A stretch of 64,000 nt of DNA from assembly GCA_029964075.1 (NCBI GenBank), contig CM057135.1:16270863-16334862 (forward strand), given 5' to 3'. The position numbers and the translations under genes are program-made. Origin of the DNA: Patiria pectinifera (lineage: Eukaryota > Echinodermata > Asteroidea > Valvatida > Asterinidae). Below are positions 21,715 through 32,816 of the stretch, in pieces (the first letter of the stretch is position 1; each line of letters starts with the position of its first letter). The notes under the pieces are model-generated. The model saw only the letters and a program-made list of their open reading frames with translations. It ran no database searches and had not been told where the DNA came from.

Positions 21715-22357
21715 ACTTTATCGAAGCTTAGATACTCAATCAATATACACCCAACATTCAAAATTTGTGGAAGTAATTAGGAAGGCTACTTGGAAGGGTA
21801 CCTATGAAGATGAGTTACTTCCATCTGATGCTGCCCTTCGCTTCCACTGGCTCAGATCTTGTTGGGTCAGCACAGTGTGGGGTCAAGCTCTGATGTCAAT
21901 TTTCATGTACCCTGATGTTTCAAAGTTTGGTTGGAAAGTTATAAACGAACCTTTTACTGTGGAAGTGGTATGGGATACAGATGAGAATGTGCAAACTATC
22001 CGCTCTAATGTAAAGTTTTTAACAAGAGGTTGTTCTTGTTCAAAAAGTTTCTGCCGTAAAAAGGTCTGTGCCTGTAAAAAGGCTAGCCGTTCATGTGGGC
22101 CGGGGTGTTCTTGTAAGGACTGCCAGAACATAACAGTCACGGTCATTAATGAACATGAAGAAGAAAGCTCTGTTCGAAATGAATTTGACGAGGTTATCAG
22201 TGACAGTAGTTCTACCACAAGTGAAAATAGTGTTGAAAATAATGATTCATTTGTAAGTGCTGATATTGGTTTTATTTTAAGTGATGATGCAATAGCAGAT
22301 GAGAGGCAGTCCCTCATTGATGAGACTGAGGAAGATGCTTTCATGGGAATGTTATGA
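21545..22357 (+). pseudogene. CXC (tesmin/TSO1-like) C-terminal segment of the same gene
   Basis: A 270-codon open stretch ending at TGA. Residues 95-112 (SDAALRFHWLRSCWVSTV) and 139-152 (VEVVWDTDENVQTI) precede a cysteine cluster at residues 163-194: GCSCSKSFCRKKVCACKKAS then SCGPGCSCKDCQN. This is the pattern of a CXC/TCR DNA-binding module. An acidic, Ser-rich tail follows. The last residues and stop look authentic because an AATAAA (22367) follows within 15 bases. It overlaps the preceding stretch in another frame, so one break lies in between. Confidence 0.65.
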
Positions 22358-22381
22358 TTTCATTTTGTAATAAATATTTTA

Positions 22382-22630
22382 CAGGGCGAGTCAAAAAGAA
22401 GGTTATTGAGATTAATATTTTTTTCCCAAAATCACGATTATTTTATTCAACATTGAACTGCGTATTAAAACGAGCATATTCTCCCACACATCGTAAAGAA
22501 TGATTCACTGAAGTTGATGCTAAGGAGCACATTTTTAATACGCAGTTTAATGTTGAATCAAAAGAAATCATGATTTTGCGAAACAACCATTAATCTCAAT
22601 ACCGGGTAACCTTTTTTTTTAATCACCCTG
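22382..22630. mobile_element. Foldback MITE, TA target duplication
   Basis: 249 bp between TA dinucleotides (22380-22381 and 22631-22632). Ends are cagggcgagtcaaaaagaag and, inverted, cagggtgattaaaaaaaaaa. The two halves are near-complementary: attgagattaat and ttcaacattgaactgcgtat each have inverted partners. TA duplication and CAGGG ends fit a mariner/Tc1-type non-autonomous element. It landed in the 3' flank of the decayed SGNH/OTU/CXC gene. Confidence 0.8.
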
Positions 22631-22632
22631 TA

Positions 22633-24116
22633 TTGCAGCTGATGCTTTTCTTTTGGCATATATATCATATTGTGCCTTTTGAAAAAACAAAGATATAAAC
22701 TTTTTTTTAAAAATGTTTTATACGTGAACATGGGCGTTTTAACTAAATATGAAGTTTTTTACATTATTAAGAGTCGGTAACTTGCATTACAGAATGAGGA
22801 TCTCTACTTTTTAAATCAAACGGTTTTGATGTTTTCATAACCCAGTTTTAATTTATTTTATAACAGAAAACACAAAGTAGTAATTGTTTTATTTGTAGAA
22901 GTACTCAATACTCTCAACATCTGTATGCATTAATTTCAGTTACATTCCATTGTTTTGTTAAACTTATATCAGTTGCCAGATCTGTTCCATGCCTGAATAT
23001 ATTTTATTTTGTATATTTTACTTTCTATATATTATAAACCATATACATTTTATTTTACATTAACCAAGTGGAACTGACGACACACATGGGTAAAATGTTG
23101 ACCATTCCTGTATTCAACAAATATTTATTTATATATGAACAATGGTTCTGTTCCCCATGCAGACAGGGAACATTGTACTATAGTATTTACCAACGATTGC
23201 CAAAACGTACGAGTACATCTATGCAATAACGGGTTCTTGTCACATGTACATTGTATGTTTAACTTTTTTTTTGTTTCTTTGGTTGTGTAGATTGTGATAT
23301 TTACATGTACTAGTGGTGACATTTAAAGTGCATTATTTTTTATATCTCAGTTGAGTTTTTTACAGAAAATCTCGGGTGCTTTAATTTATTTAGTTGAGTT
23401 TGTTTTCGTTTTAATTTGTTTCTATCAGTAACAAAGTGTGCTAGCAGTACTAGTAACATGAAGTTGAATGTAAACTGTTGAAATAAAAAATACATTGTTG
23501 TATTGCCAAAGAAGAAGAAAGACTCAGTGAATGTTTTAAGTGTTGCGTCGATACTAGAAAATGCAGATACTTTTAATATGAAGAACCTCACTCCTTTATC
23601 GAAATGAGTAAATAAATAAGATTACAAAATGAACTCTTTTTTTTGTAATATATTATGAAAGTTTATCCCATCCCGCGAAGAGTTCCATACACGATCAACA
23701 CTTACTTTTACCTACGGTGATCTACAACTAGCCATGAAGGGCAATGGCATGTCCTTAAAAGTCAAATTTATCAGTGAGAAAATAGAAGCCTTTACTTAGA
23801 AAACACTTAAAATTTTTCAAAGCATTCTCATAGTGTTTGTGCACAGGGTGTCAATTGTTGTCCATGTATGTATGGAACTCTTTCCGAATTTTTTTTCCAA
23901 ATTAATTTGGGGGCATCGATTTCTTAAGAAAATCACCCGGTGAAAAGGCCTTTGGCTTTGTAGAATTGTTATTATTGTCTGCAAAATCTGTCATGATTTG
24001 TGTGTTTTCATCACGCGAGAATTTGCTCGAACTGTCGGCAAACGAACTCCGAAAAAAACAACACCATCCGCATTCTTACAATCGTGTGGTTGCTCCATGT
24101 GGCTAAGTTTTGCGTT
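22633..24116. other. Non-coding, no gene seen
   Basis: AT-rich sequence that would be intron of the minus-strand ParB-like gene. No exon, repeat or RNA gene recognised. Confidence 0.4.
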
Positions 24117-24178
24117 GGTTCCTATATAGAGAGTCAGGGAGTCAGACGGTTCCTATATAGAGAGTCAGGGAGTCAGAC
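24117..24178 (+). repeat. Perfect 31-bp tandem duplication
   Basis: The unit starts ggttcctatatagagagtca and ends gggagtcagac. It occurs at 24117-24147 and again at 24148-24178 with no difference. Perfect identity suggests a recent slip or double-strand-break repair event. Confidence 0.95.
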
Positions 24179-26436
24179 TTGATTCCGTTGCCTTGTGGGC
24201 TGTATGGCAGTACGTGATTGGCTGATATTCACGGATGGATGACGTCGAACCGTCAGTTGACCAACCACCGTTGCGCTTCGTGGAAGACAGAGAAGAACGC
24301 TAAAACTCGTGTTCCGTTACTCTTTGGAGAGCAGAGAGTGAACATTTTAACTGCTCTTGACTTTTTCGTAATATTTGAAGCGTAAAATACGTGATCATGT
24401 GTTGAAGGAATACTTTCTTTATCGATACGTATATAATTCATTTCTACGGCAGACATATGAGACAACGTTTGAAGACTATTTCTAAGAGTTTATTTTCCAC
24501 CAAGACGCAACAGTTTTTGCAGTAAAATTTCACGTAATGTATAAACCACAATCTACATTATTTCTCTTTACGATGAAAACTTCATATCTTTTGGCCATGT
24601 AAATCCAATAAAATAAGAATAATACTCCAAACTTTTTTCGTTACAAGCTTTTAAAAAAAGTCCTCCGAGCTCATTATGTATGCATAGCTGATCGAAACGT
24701 GCATACGTAAAAAACAAACGGAAGCACTTTTCAGTGGGCTGCACGCTGACTGCAAAGTGATGCCTGCTGGGCGCATCCATGTTTGTACACGAACCTAAGG
24801 AGAACTAGAAATTTTGTACGTATTTTGTACGTCTATCTGAGTTCGTATTCCATACCGGTGCGTTATCGAAGCTGATCGTGCCCAAAACGCACGATCAGTA
24901 AATGAGCTAGACTTGACTCAAGTCGGAATTGCTTTAAGTCGGTATCTTAAAAAAAAATTAAAAAAAAAAAGTAGTAAAAATCACTTCGTTTACTTCTTTC
25001 CAGATGCCCGACAAGGTACACTTCAGCGCGCGTTCCACTTCAGTGCCGTATAACAATGCGCACACACTGTACGTACATTGTACAGCACGCGTATTACATG
25101 TGTGTGCATGTATTGCAGAGCATGTGCGTACATGTGGTGCAAAAGTTAGCAATTCCGACTTGATCAATCTGCCATCAGCACCCCCCCTCGCGTGAACGCC
25201 CACGTATTCATCGATGCATATGCAACACCATCTCTATGCATATGCAGTAACATCGCTTGACCAATCAAAGTAACACATTTTTGAAGACTCGTTTATTATT
25301 TTCAGTAGGTATGGAAGGCCGGATAACAATCTGCAAAAGTTTAAAAACGTAATCTCAATTTGTAGAGTTCAAACATATTATATTGGGATGATAATGCTAA
25401 GATCATCTGCTCTTGGATTGAATTAATAAAGAATACGACATTCAAATGTTATTCAAAACAAAAGGGAATTTTTATTGGGGTTAACCTGTAAAAGATGTTG
25501 AGATCCATTGATACCGCTTCGTGTTGTGCGTACCCAGAGCCGTTTCAAAGCATTCGAACGTACGCGTGCGTGTATCTGTTTCTACTCCTCCTACTACCAT
25601 GGGATGCGTGTGCGTTCTCCGCGAAACTTTGGCTGTGCGAATACGCAGACAGCGCTGATTGCGCGTTAGGAATAATATCAAAACAATCTGCGCGCGTTTT
25701 TAAGAATCAAAACGCTCATTACCTGAAATACTGTGATATGATTGGCTTCTACCGAAATCGGTAGAAGCCAATCACATCGAGAATTAATTTCCATAGACTA
25801 TGTACAAACGTGGAACAAACCAGCGCGCACGCTTGGCAGATTGACTTATTCTGGGTTGCTGCATCACTTGAAAATAACATGTAGGCCTACATGTACGTTT
25901 TTAACATGATGGTCCGGATTCGACGCATGAGGGCGCGCGTTATGTAAGGACGTATGCGATATGCGCTGTGAGTGGATTTACTCTAGGCACAGACCGAGCG
26001 CAACCCAGACTTGGCCAAGTCTATAAATGAGCGTGTCATTTTGCTCTATGCAAACAGAGCAACATGCAGATGCAGATCCTTTTTGCGGTGACGTATTTTG
26101 ACCCTTCATGGCGCATTTAAGTTGTTTGCGTATCTTCTACTTGTGCGTTGCATTTAGAGCACACTTTTAAAATTAAATCCATCTATTTTGATTGTGTTCT
26201 ACAAACACGCACATAAATTCAAAATGTGTGAGCCCAGAGCGGCTTCAAAGCTTCTCTGTGCGCAAGAATGAAGAGTTAGCGCTCTAGTTCTTTGATATAG
26301 CTCTATGGTTGGGGCCGATTCAAGGTGCACTAATGAATAATTGTCAGTGAAAAGCAATCTCATAATTGCTTTGTTTTCATTTTGTTTAAAGCAGCGAAGA
26401 CAATTTCCTGGAACATAATGAGCTTTATAGGCCTAC
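24179..26436. other. CpG-richer non-coding stretch
   Basis: Contains several cgcg- and gcgt-rich patches (25020-25150, 25540-25700, 25910-25990). The word cccagagc(c/g)g(t/c)ttcaaagc occurs twice (near 25530 and 26232), and a strong palindrome lies at 25739-25774. No splice-flanked coding exon was found. It would be intron of the ParB-like gene, but the CpG-rich patches could mark a promoter I cannot place. Confidence 0.35.
25739..25774. repeat. 17-bp perfect palindrome with 2-bp spacer
   Basis: Arms tgattggcttctaccga and its exact inverse flank aa. Each arm contains a CCAAT-box word (attgg/ccaat). The structure can extrude as a cruciform or hairpin. Confidence 0.9.
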
Positions 26437-26634
26437 CTTGTCTTTCAGGATCATAGACTTGTGGAATGCATTGGTCGCGTTGTGTCGGTGGGACAGCCAC
26501 ATTGAGAGATCATGTGTCAGGTCTGCGTAGACTACACACCATCGGGTCTCAAGAGTTGGATCCTGGCCTCTCATATGTCTACTGGCTGTTACTAGATGCT
26601 GTCCTCCCAAAACCTGGTACTCATAGTCATCCAC
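26437..26634 (-). CDS. ParB-like domain exon (core)
   Basis: A 66-codon exon with acceptor cctaag and donor gtaggc, phase 0 at both ends. It encodes VDDYEYQVLGGQHLVTASRH followed by WCVVYADLTHD and WLSHRHNATNAF. The block 'Y-E-V-x-G-G-x-H-x-x-x-A' is the ParB/sulfiredoxin-fold signature, and 'V-x-Y-x-x-L ... S-x-R-H-N' continues the pattern seen in a dispersed family of animal proteins. In bacterial ParB the equivalent region binds nucleotide; what the animal proteins do is unknown. It joins in frame to the exon at 26974-27147. Confidence 0.65.
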
Positions 26635-26973
26635 CTTAGGTACATAATAATAACACAGAATTAACAAGGTTCACTTTCGCATTGTGCTCTGCGTTCACTG
26701 ACATTTGCAGTCTGCCCCAATGTTAAACTGTAAGAAAATGCTCATTCTTGAATAACTCTCAGTGCATGGATTTGTTTTAAAAAAGTTTGATCAATATGCT
26801 CCAGAGAAAGCCATGGAAAGTTGCGACTTAAATTTTGTGTTAATCCAAGTGTCATCTTTATGGTCTCAACTTTTACACGGGATAATTGATAAATTGAATA
26901 TTTGAAAGTTCTGATATCGATGGTGCTTATACATGTATATGAAGTGCTTCGCTAGCTTTATTCTATTTCGTAC

Positions 26974-27147
26974 CCTCTTTGCATTGAAGTCTCCCTTTGT
27001 AATATTCTGAAGAGCAACACAGACTGGCTGGTAAGCCTCATCAGTGAATTCTTGCATCTCTTTTTTTCAGTGCCATCACATAGTCTTCATCAATGGACCT
27101 TACTTGAACACCAATCTTCAGCAGATCTATCTTTATCTGGAAGTGGC
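26974..27147 (-). CDS. ParB-like gene exon (upstream of core)
   Basis: Follows a textbook acceptor (ttattttttacag) and ends before gtacga. The first part reads GHFQIKIDLLKIGVQVRSID and ends ALKK; the second part reads EMQEFTDEAYQPVCVALQN. The two parts are in different frames, separated by a run of seven A, so one base too many (or too few) interrupts the exon. The outer phases still match the flanking exons. Either the gene is recently broken or the A-run is a polymorphism or assembly error. Confidence 0.55.
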
Positions 27148-27400
27148 CTGTAAAAAATAAAGGTTAGTGATTAAATGTTAATTCTTCATCAAACATGCAG
27201 TTGAAATGGTACGGATGTTTTATGTTGTAGTGGCAAATAGCTGACAGTTCATTTTTTTGTAGGGAGTACTTTCCAAATATATGCTAACTTTTTAAGCTGT
27301 TGACCATGACAGCTTATCAAACATCAACTAGCCTAATTGACAGGTAATTGAATAAATAGAAACAAACAATTTTTGATCGTAAAAAATTATATTTATTTAC

Positions 27401-27494
27401 CTAAATAGTGCTGCTTGATATCCTTCTCGAAGTCTGTTGCTTCAGCTGTTTTCATTTTCTTCCTGGGCTGTCCAGAGCTGTTATTGGGTTGCTC
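27401..27494 (-). CDS. ParB-like gene exon (basic linker)
   Basis: Between acceptor ttcacag and donor gtaaat. It encodes EQPNNSSGQPRKKMKTAEAT and then DFEKDIKQHYL, a hydrophilic linker with a possible nuclear-localisation patch (PRKKMK). Its last base plus the first two of the next exon complete a Gly codon, so phase agrees downstream. Phase with the exon at 28183-28418 does not agree, so a small exon may be missing between them. Confidence 0.5.
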
Positions 27495-28182
27495 CTGTGA
27501 ACTGAATATAATAGTTTTGTTAAAAGGCTATTTCTTAGATCTAATGATCTGAAGAGTTGTCTCAACTGTGTTTAAGGGATGGTGTGTTCGTGTCCGAATT
27601 TCTGTAACATGCACACATTTTCAAAAGTTGGACATCATTATGTCTAAATAATGCTCAAATTGTCTCCAAATCAAACTGAAAAACATTAGCTATTGCTAGA
27701 ACACCAGAGAGATCTCTGTGTTCTTTAAGTTAAAATAAGGGATTAAATGTGTGCTTGGCTAGTTTTAAACAAGCCCTTTTTAGACCATACTGGTTGGGGG
27801 AATGAACACTGATAACAGCCTGAGCCGAAAGCAAGAGATCTTATTAGCAGACACAAGGCCCTCGGCTGGTTTTAAATGGACTTGTTTTATACCTGCCAAG
27901 CACACATTTATTCCGATTCATAAATACATTTTTGGTCGAAGAGTCAAACAAGTCAAAAACAAATCAACCTCAAAAAATGTGTGACGGTATGTGTCTCTTG
28001 CGAGAAGTAATGACCAGATTTTAAAATGAGTCAAAGTTTTGTGTGACACTGAAAAAGTATTTACGACCAGCCAGGTATTCTTTTATCATAGGAATAGGTA
28101 AACTGCCTCATGTATTTATGCATCAGCGGTAAGTGTTAATATGTGTGTCCATGTTTTCATATTTTCATAAAATATATGTTAC

Positions 28183-28418
28183 CTTTCTTGGGTAGATGAC
28201 CAGGAGGAAGCCTCTGGAGATGCCACCAGCTCTTCAGTTACATCCATGTCCTGATCGCTGTCAGAACTCTCATCTGGAAACATTATCTCCTTGAACTTTC
28301 GGACAAAGCGAACGGCAGTGGTCTGTGCTTTAAAGATTCTACTGAACTGTGTTTTACTCCATTCAAAACTACTCCTTGATAGTACTTGGGACTTATCTTC
28401 TTTCCCACTGAATTTGAT
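28183..28418 (-). CDS. ParB-like gene exon (acidic region)
   Basis: Bounded by acceptor aataatttcag and donor gtaaca. It encodes about 78 residues: SSFEWSKTQFSRIFKAQTTA, then VRKFKEIMFPDESSDSDQDM and a Ser/Glu-rich tail. No known domain was recognised. Phase 0 at its start agrees with the first exon. Confidence 0.5.
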
Positions 28419-28429
28419 CTGAAATTATT

Positions 28430-30310
28430 ACGAAAAAGAAAAATCACAAAAGAAGTTACTTTCTGTTCTGCATCCGTTTACCCTACCTAGGTAGGGTACA
28501 GGTAGGGTACCTACCCTATTCTGACATCCCCTACCTTTATTTTTTGTACGGAAAAAAATGAGGGGAAAAAATGACCCAAACCATTAATTTATACCTTTTA
28601 CCCTTGACTACACGCAGACGCCTCCATACCTACCTACTCTATTTTCAAATACCTACTCTATTTTCAAATGGATATTGATATCAGTGAAAAATATGTATCT
28701 TGTCAGTTTATAAAGAAATTTTCAGAGAACTTTGAATTTAGTTAATGATTTTCATAGGATGGTCAATGCAAGGTTTTTTGCACTGTATAATCAAACAAAT
28801 GATGAATTGGCTATGAATGCTAGATTTATTGCAATGTTGGAATGCAAGTTGGATTACTTAGCTCATGTAGAAAGGGTGGTACTGTGGGACTTAATATCGG
28901 TTGATTGCCTCTTCAATGTTATTTTTGCCCCTGATGTTTCCCAAATTTAATTAAAGCACACATGAATTAGAATGAAAACATGTAAATATTACAAAAGCCT
29001 ACATGTTAATATTACACAACACTGAAAAGACACAACACCACACACTTGTTATGTCCTGTGCAGTATGAGTTGTAGAGTATTTATGTGTGGTATTATTGTA
29101 AAAAAAAAAGAAAGATTGTGTTGGTCATTAACATGTTTTTTTTTGGTGTGATATTGGCATGCTTCTGTAATAGCTCAGATGTGTTGTTATTGAAGGTGAA
29201 TAACCATATATATTTTATTCACTGGATGTTTTAGTACAGTAGTATTTGGAATGTTCAAATTGATGTTATTTAATTTGAGCTTTTCTTTACCTATGAAATG
29301 CCTAAGACATGATTTGTGGGAGGGGTGCATACACTTCAAGGGAGGATTCAGAATTTTTTTTTTTGGGGGGGGCAAAAAAATGTTTGTCCAAAGGTGTGAC
29401 CATCAAACCCCGAAACCAATTTGGATTCTACATGCTCAGTGGTGTGATGCGGGGTCATGGCCCCCTTCCCTACCCCCCCCCCCACCCACTTTCGCCCTTG
29501 GGTGCTTTTACTAGCCCCAACCTAATTATGCCACAAAATTTAAATAGTAGTTTTGCTTCTGGTTACCCTACCCTATTTTGCAACCCCCCCCCTCTATTTT
29601 TTTTGGGGGGGGGGGGGAATGAGGAGAAAAACGCCTCCATTATTATGATCCACACAAAGAACCCCTCCCCCCAAAATCCTACCCTTTTCAAATACCATGT
29701 ACCTAATCGGAAGCAGAAACAATTTGTTTTAACTGATGAGATGAACCTATAGCCAGTGAAAACTAACATGACTAGGAGTCTAGGTCTACTCTCAGCGTAT
29801 GCATGATATGTGAATTTCCTTAAACATGTTAACAATATGTAAATTAAAATGTAGGCTGGTATTAACACAGGCACGAACGTGACGAATAATAAAATCGCCC
29901 TTAAAGAGAATGTGTGTAAACCTAGCGCTAAATGTTTTCATTTCATCTTAAATAAATAAATAAATAAGTAGCCTAGGCCTACTTCCCCATTCCTGGGCGT
30001 CGCCAGGATTTTTTCTAGAGGGGGGTAAAACATATTTTTCCCAAAAAAATCTTGTATTTCTCAACATATTCTCGATTTATCAGTTTTAGAGCGGGAGGTG
30101 GGGGAGCAGGGACATTTTGCCCCCCCCCCCCACCCCATTGAATTTACACCATCACCTGACCATTATGACTTCGCACCTCTTTTTCATTTTTCTCTTTTTT
30201 TTTCTTCCTTTTTTTTTTGCTTTTCCGGGGGGGGGGGGGGCACGCCCCCGTTGCCCCCCCCCCCCGCCCCTTCGCGACGCCCATGTTCCCATTTATAGAA
30301 CCTAGAACTC
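28430..30310. other. Large intron with G/C-run repeats
   Basis: Between exons 1 and 2 of the minus-strand gene. Holds a perfect 19-bp duplication (acctactctattttcaaat, near 28638-28675), repeated taccctac words (28470-28530), several long G or C homopolymers (29364-29371, 29464-29485, 29585-29617) and the repeat at 29994-30283. Confidence 0.5.
29994..30283. repeat. MITE-like repeat with TGGGCGTCGC ends and G/C runs
   Basis: Starts tgggcgtcgccagg and ends, inverted, with cttcgcgacgccca. Inside are long C- and G-runs (30119-30130, 30225-30240, 30253-30267). Inverted ends suggest a non-autonomous DNA element. No clean target duplication was seen. Confidence 0.45.
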
Positions 30311-30320
30311 ATCTACTCAC

Positions 30321-30479
30321 CATGATAGACTCCGACTCTACTGACGGCATTGCTTTCATTGACATGATGTGATATTGTCGAAGTCGATTTCCATGACTAT
30401 CCCCCTTTCTAGGATCATTTACATGAATAACTACTTTCTCCTCTTCCTTCACCATCCACCATAGCCTACCTGGAGGCAT
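30321..30479 (-). CDS. First coding exon of the ParB-like gene
   Basis: Starts with ATG at 30479 (MPPGRLWWMVKEEEKVVIHV) and runs 53 codons to donor gtgagt, phase 0. It is read away from the DUF7869-type gene, whose first coding exon begins at 31391 on the other strand. I chose this Met because no in-frame acceptor precedes it and the sequence upstream is promoter-like. No domain recognised in this exon. Confidence 0.55.
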
Positions 30480-31390
30480 GTTGCTCTTAAATTGCGATCT
30501 GATTATGAGGCCTAAATATATTTTCTGACTCTAGTTGCAGGACTTCAAGAAACAAGCTAGCAGTGCGAGCGTACTAGCGCATGCACATGCACAATAATTA
30601 ATGTACTGCTGTTAATTATCATGCGTACTGCGCGTGATGCAATTTGCCAGAATATTGTTGTTTTATTTATAGTACACCGGCACAGCAAAAATTGACCAAT
30701 TTCAATTTCCCGCCTTTTCTTAATTGGGTTGCATCATTACAAAAAGAGGGGTACCACTACCTGCCGTAATCAATGCAAACGTCTTCGGTGTCTTTGAGAT
30801 TGCGATTTTTTTAAGTAAACTGAAGTATTCTCGGCTATCAGTTTTGTTTTGTTTCTTTGAACTTTCTTTCGTAATCATGGTCGGTCATGTAAGAAAGTGA
30901 ACGGCCTTCTATGTTTACAAAAACATCACTGCAGATACAATGGTCTTTTCCAGAATCGGAACATTTCATTGGTCAGGCAAGCGCCTCTCATCTAAATAAT
31001 ATTTGCATTTTGCCATTCTGAAAAAAGGGACAATTTGCATATAGGGCGGTGTCTACCGCCTGAATAATGAATATGCAGTTCAGTAAAACGTTTCGTCCAA
31101 TCAAAGTGACCGCTTGAAAAGAAAAAAATGGGTAAAGTAGGCGTGTCTTAGCGCAAAGAAAAAAAGAGAGTATTTTTTTTTCAGTACGACGGACATTCGG
31201 ATCGTTGGTCATGTACGACCGATACTTCCGTGGAAATTGAAACGCTGAAGGGGCTAGAATTCGGTAAGTTTTGGCATATATAGCCTAGACAATTTCTACT
31301 ATAATATTGTATTTGGGGTCGTTGGATATTTCTTTTTGTCGGAGTAGGCCTAAATTACGATATATTTTTTTCATTTTTTTTTCATTGCAG
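30480..31390. promoter_or_regulatory. Divergent intergenic region (candidate bidirectional promoter)
   Basis: Lies between the first coding exon of the minus-strand ParB-like gene and the plus-strand DUF7869-type gene. It includes gcgcgtgatg-type CpG patches near 30620-30650 and CCAAT-like words (ccaatc, near 31097). A probable plus-strand 5' UTR exon ends at 31263 in ttcg|gtaagt. No TATA box was confidently placed. Confidence 0.4.
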
Positions 31391-31956
31391 TTTTCAAGCT
31401 GGCATTGGCATCATCATGTACACACTAGCCAGCACTAGCAGTAGGCCCACCTCATCAACTCAAAGCGTTATCATCGGTTTGCAATCTAGCCCGGGCCCCT
31501 CGTCATTTTTCAGTGACATTTCCTCGGAAGAAATTTGCCAGGCCACACCGCGAGGGAGATCAAGAAATTTCAGGCTGCCCCCTAAAACATTTCACAGCTT
31601 GGTTGGTTTGAGCCTAGAAGCTACAATACCCTAGAAGCATGTTGCAGCAACAATTGTCTCCTTGAATTCAATCCAAATGAGATCTGGTCATTCCACAGTT
31701 CTTTTCTCAATCAAAGTGAAGTCAAACAAAGGCAGTACTTGTTGTCATGTTTCAATGATCAGGCTACCAAAAAAATACTTCATCCGGATTCGTCAGAAGT
31801 CAGAACAAATTTTGTTCTAAAGGGGAGAACGGCCTGCCCCATTGCTTTCTGCCAGCTGCAGGGAGTGTCCAAACATAAATATGAGTCTGCACAGGAAGCC
31901 TTCATAGAAGGGCACACTTATACCCTCCACGGAAACCAAGGAAAGTTCTGCATGAG
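31391..31956 (+). pseudogene. DUF7869-type gene, first coding exon
   Basis: Acceptor ttcattgcag at 31390; first ATG at 31416 (MYTLASTSSRPTSSTQSVII). The second part encodes CCSNNCLLEF, a pair-of-Cys motif, then LKGRTACPIAFCQLQGVSKH and GHTYTLHGNQGKF. This is the usual N-terminal layout of the DUF7869 family (Cys cluster, then 'F-x-V-x-G-x-x-V-C-x-x-x-F-x-x-x-x-G-x-S'). The two parts are in different frames, with the break near 31570-31640. The exon ends ATGAG|gcaagt, a GC-AG type donor, whose phase matches the next exon. The role of this family is unknown; I regard it as transposase-like. Confidence 0.6.
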
Positions 31957-32237
31957 GCAAGTGTACAAAACTCAAATTTCTGTTATTGCTAATGTTTTGT
32001 CACAAAACACTTTTTGAGAAATTTCATTGCAACTAGCCTAACTAGATAGCAGTAAATACAAAAATCGTACCATAGAATAACTCTAATTTTTCATCTTAAT
32101 CTGTGAGGCCCAAAAAATTACAAAACAGTTTCTTTAGGGAACAACTCAGAACATTATGACGCAAATTTGGTGTTTTCTGCTAAATTGTTGGCCAGAGTAA
32201 ATTGATCATTCCTGTCAATATCATATCTATGTTTTAG

Positions 32238-32463
32238 GAATAAAACAACAGAGGCACTAGCATGAATGAAGTTCTTTCTGGAGAGAGTGGGGGACTTTAT
32301 GCCTCACAACAACAAAATCTATGTGCCTCCAGCATACAACTACACCATTCTATATGATCAAATGAAGAATGACTTCTCTACTAGAGCAATCACAGATGTG
32401 ATTACATATGGCCACTTCACAAAGATTCTTCACACGCAACTCCCAGATTTCATTCTTGGAAAG
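32238..32463 (+). pseudogene. DUF7869-type gene, exon 2
   Basis: Acceptor gttttag, donor gtgaac. It encodes NKTTEALA, a TGA, then MKFFLERVGDFMPHNNKIYV and YGHFTKILHTQLPDFILGK. The family usually has Trp where the TGA stands ('A-x-x-W-M-x-x-x-x-x-x-x-G-D-x-M-P'), so a TGG-to-TGA change is the simplest explanation. One base from this exon completes the Arg codon left by the GC donor. Confidence 0.6.
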
Positions 32464-32694
32464 GTGAACATGTACTGTAGGCCCTACATTTTCTTTAATA
32501 TTTTATATTAAAAGATCGTAGATCAATAAATCAATACATGTACTGTTTTCAGACTAAAGATATACACACAGAATTGTGAAAATTCAGCATTTTATCTGAA
32601 CGAAAGCATATATTTCATTTAGGGACACTTTTCCTTCCATATTCCGCATGATCATAAGATTAATTGTTAACGTTATGCTTCATTCACTAATCAG

Positions 32695-32816
32695 GTGAGC
32701 ACTTTTACAAAGTGCACCATATGCACAAAGCTCAAGGAGGACCGGCAGAGAGCATCAAGCAACGAGGAGAGGGAGTCTATCCAAAGAATTCATGACATCC
32801 ACATCAAGCATGTTGA
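32695..32816 (+). CDS. DUF7869-type gene, exon 3
   Basis: Acceptor ctaatcag; donor gtatgt leaves phase 2. It encodes VSTFTKCTICTKLKEDRQRA and then ESIQRIHDIHIKHV. The 'F-x-x-C-x-x-C-x-x-L-K' motif followed by a helix ending in His is standard for this family, just before the transposase-like core. The intron that follows now contains the 14-kb CACTA-type element and resumes at 48669. Confidence 0.65.

Noticed and set aside
29251-29874. Open frames in G/C-run region
   Set aside because: They consist of translated homopolymers within an intron and have no protein-like content.
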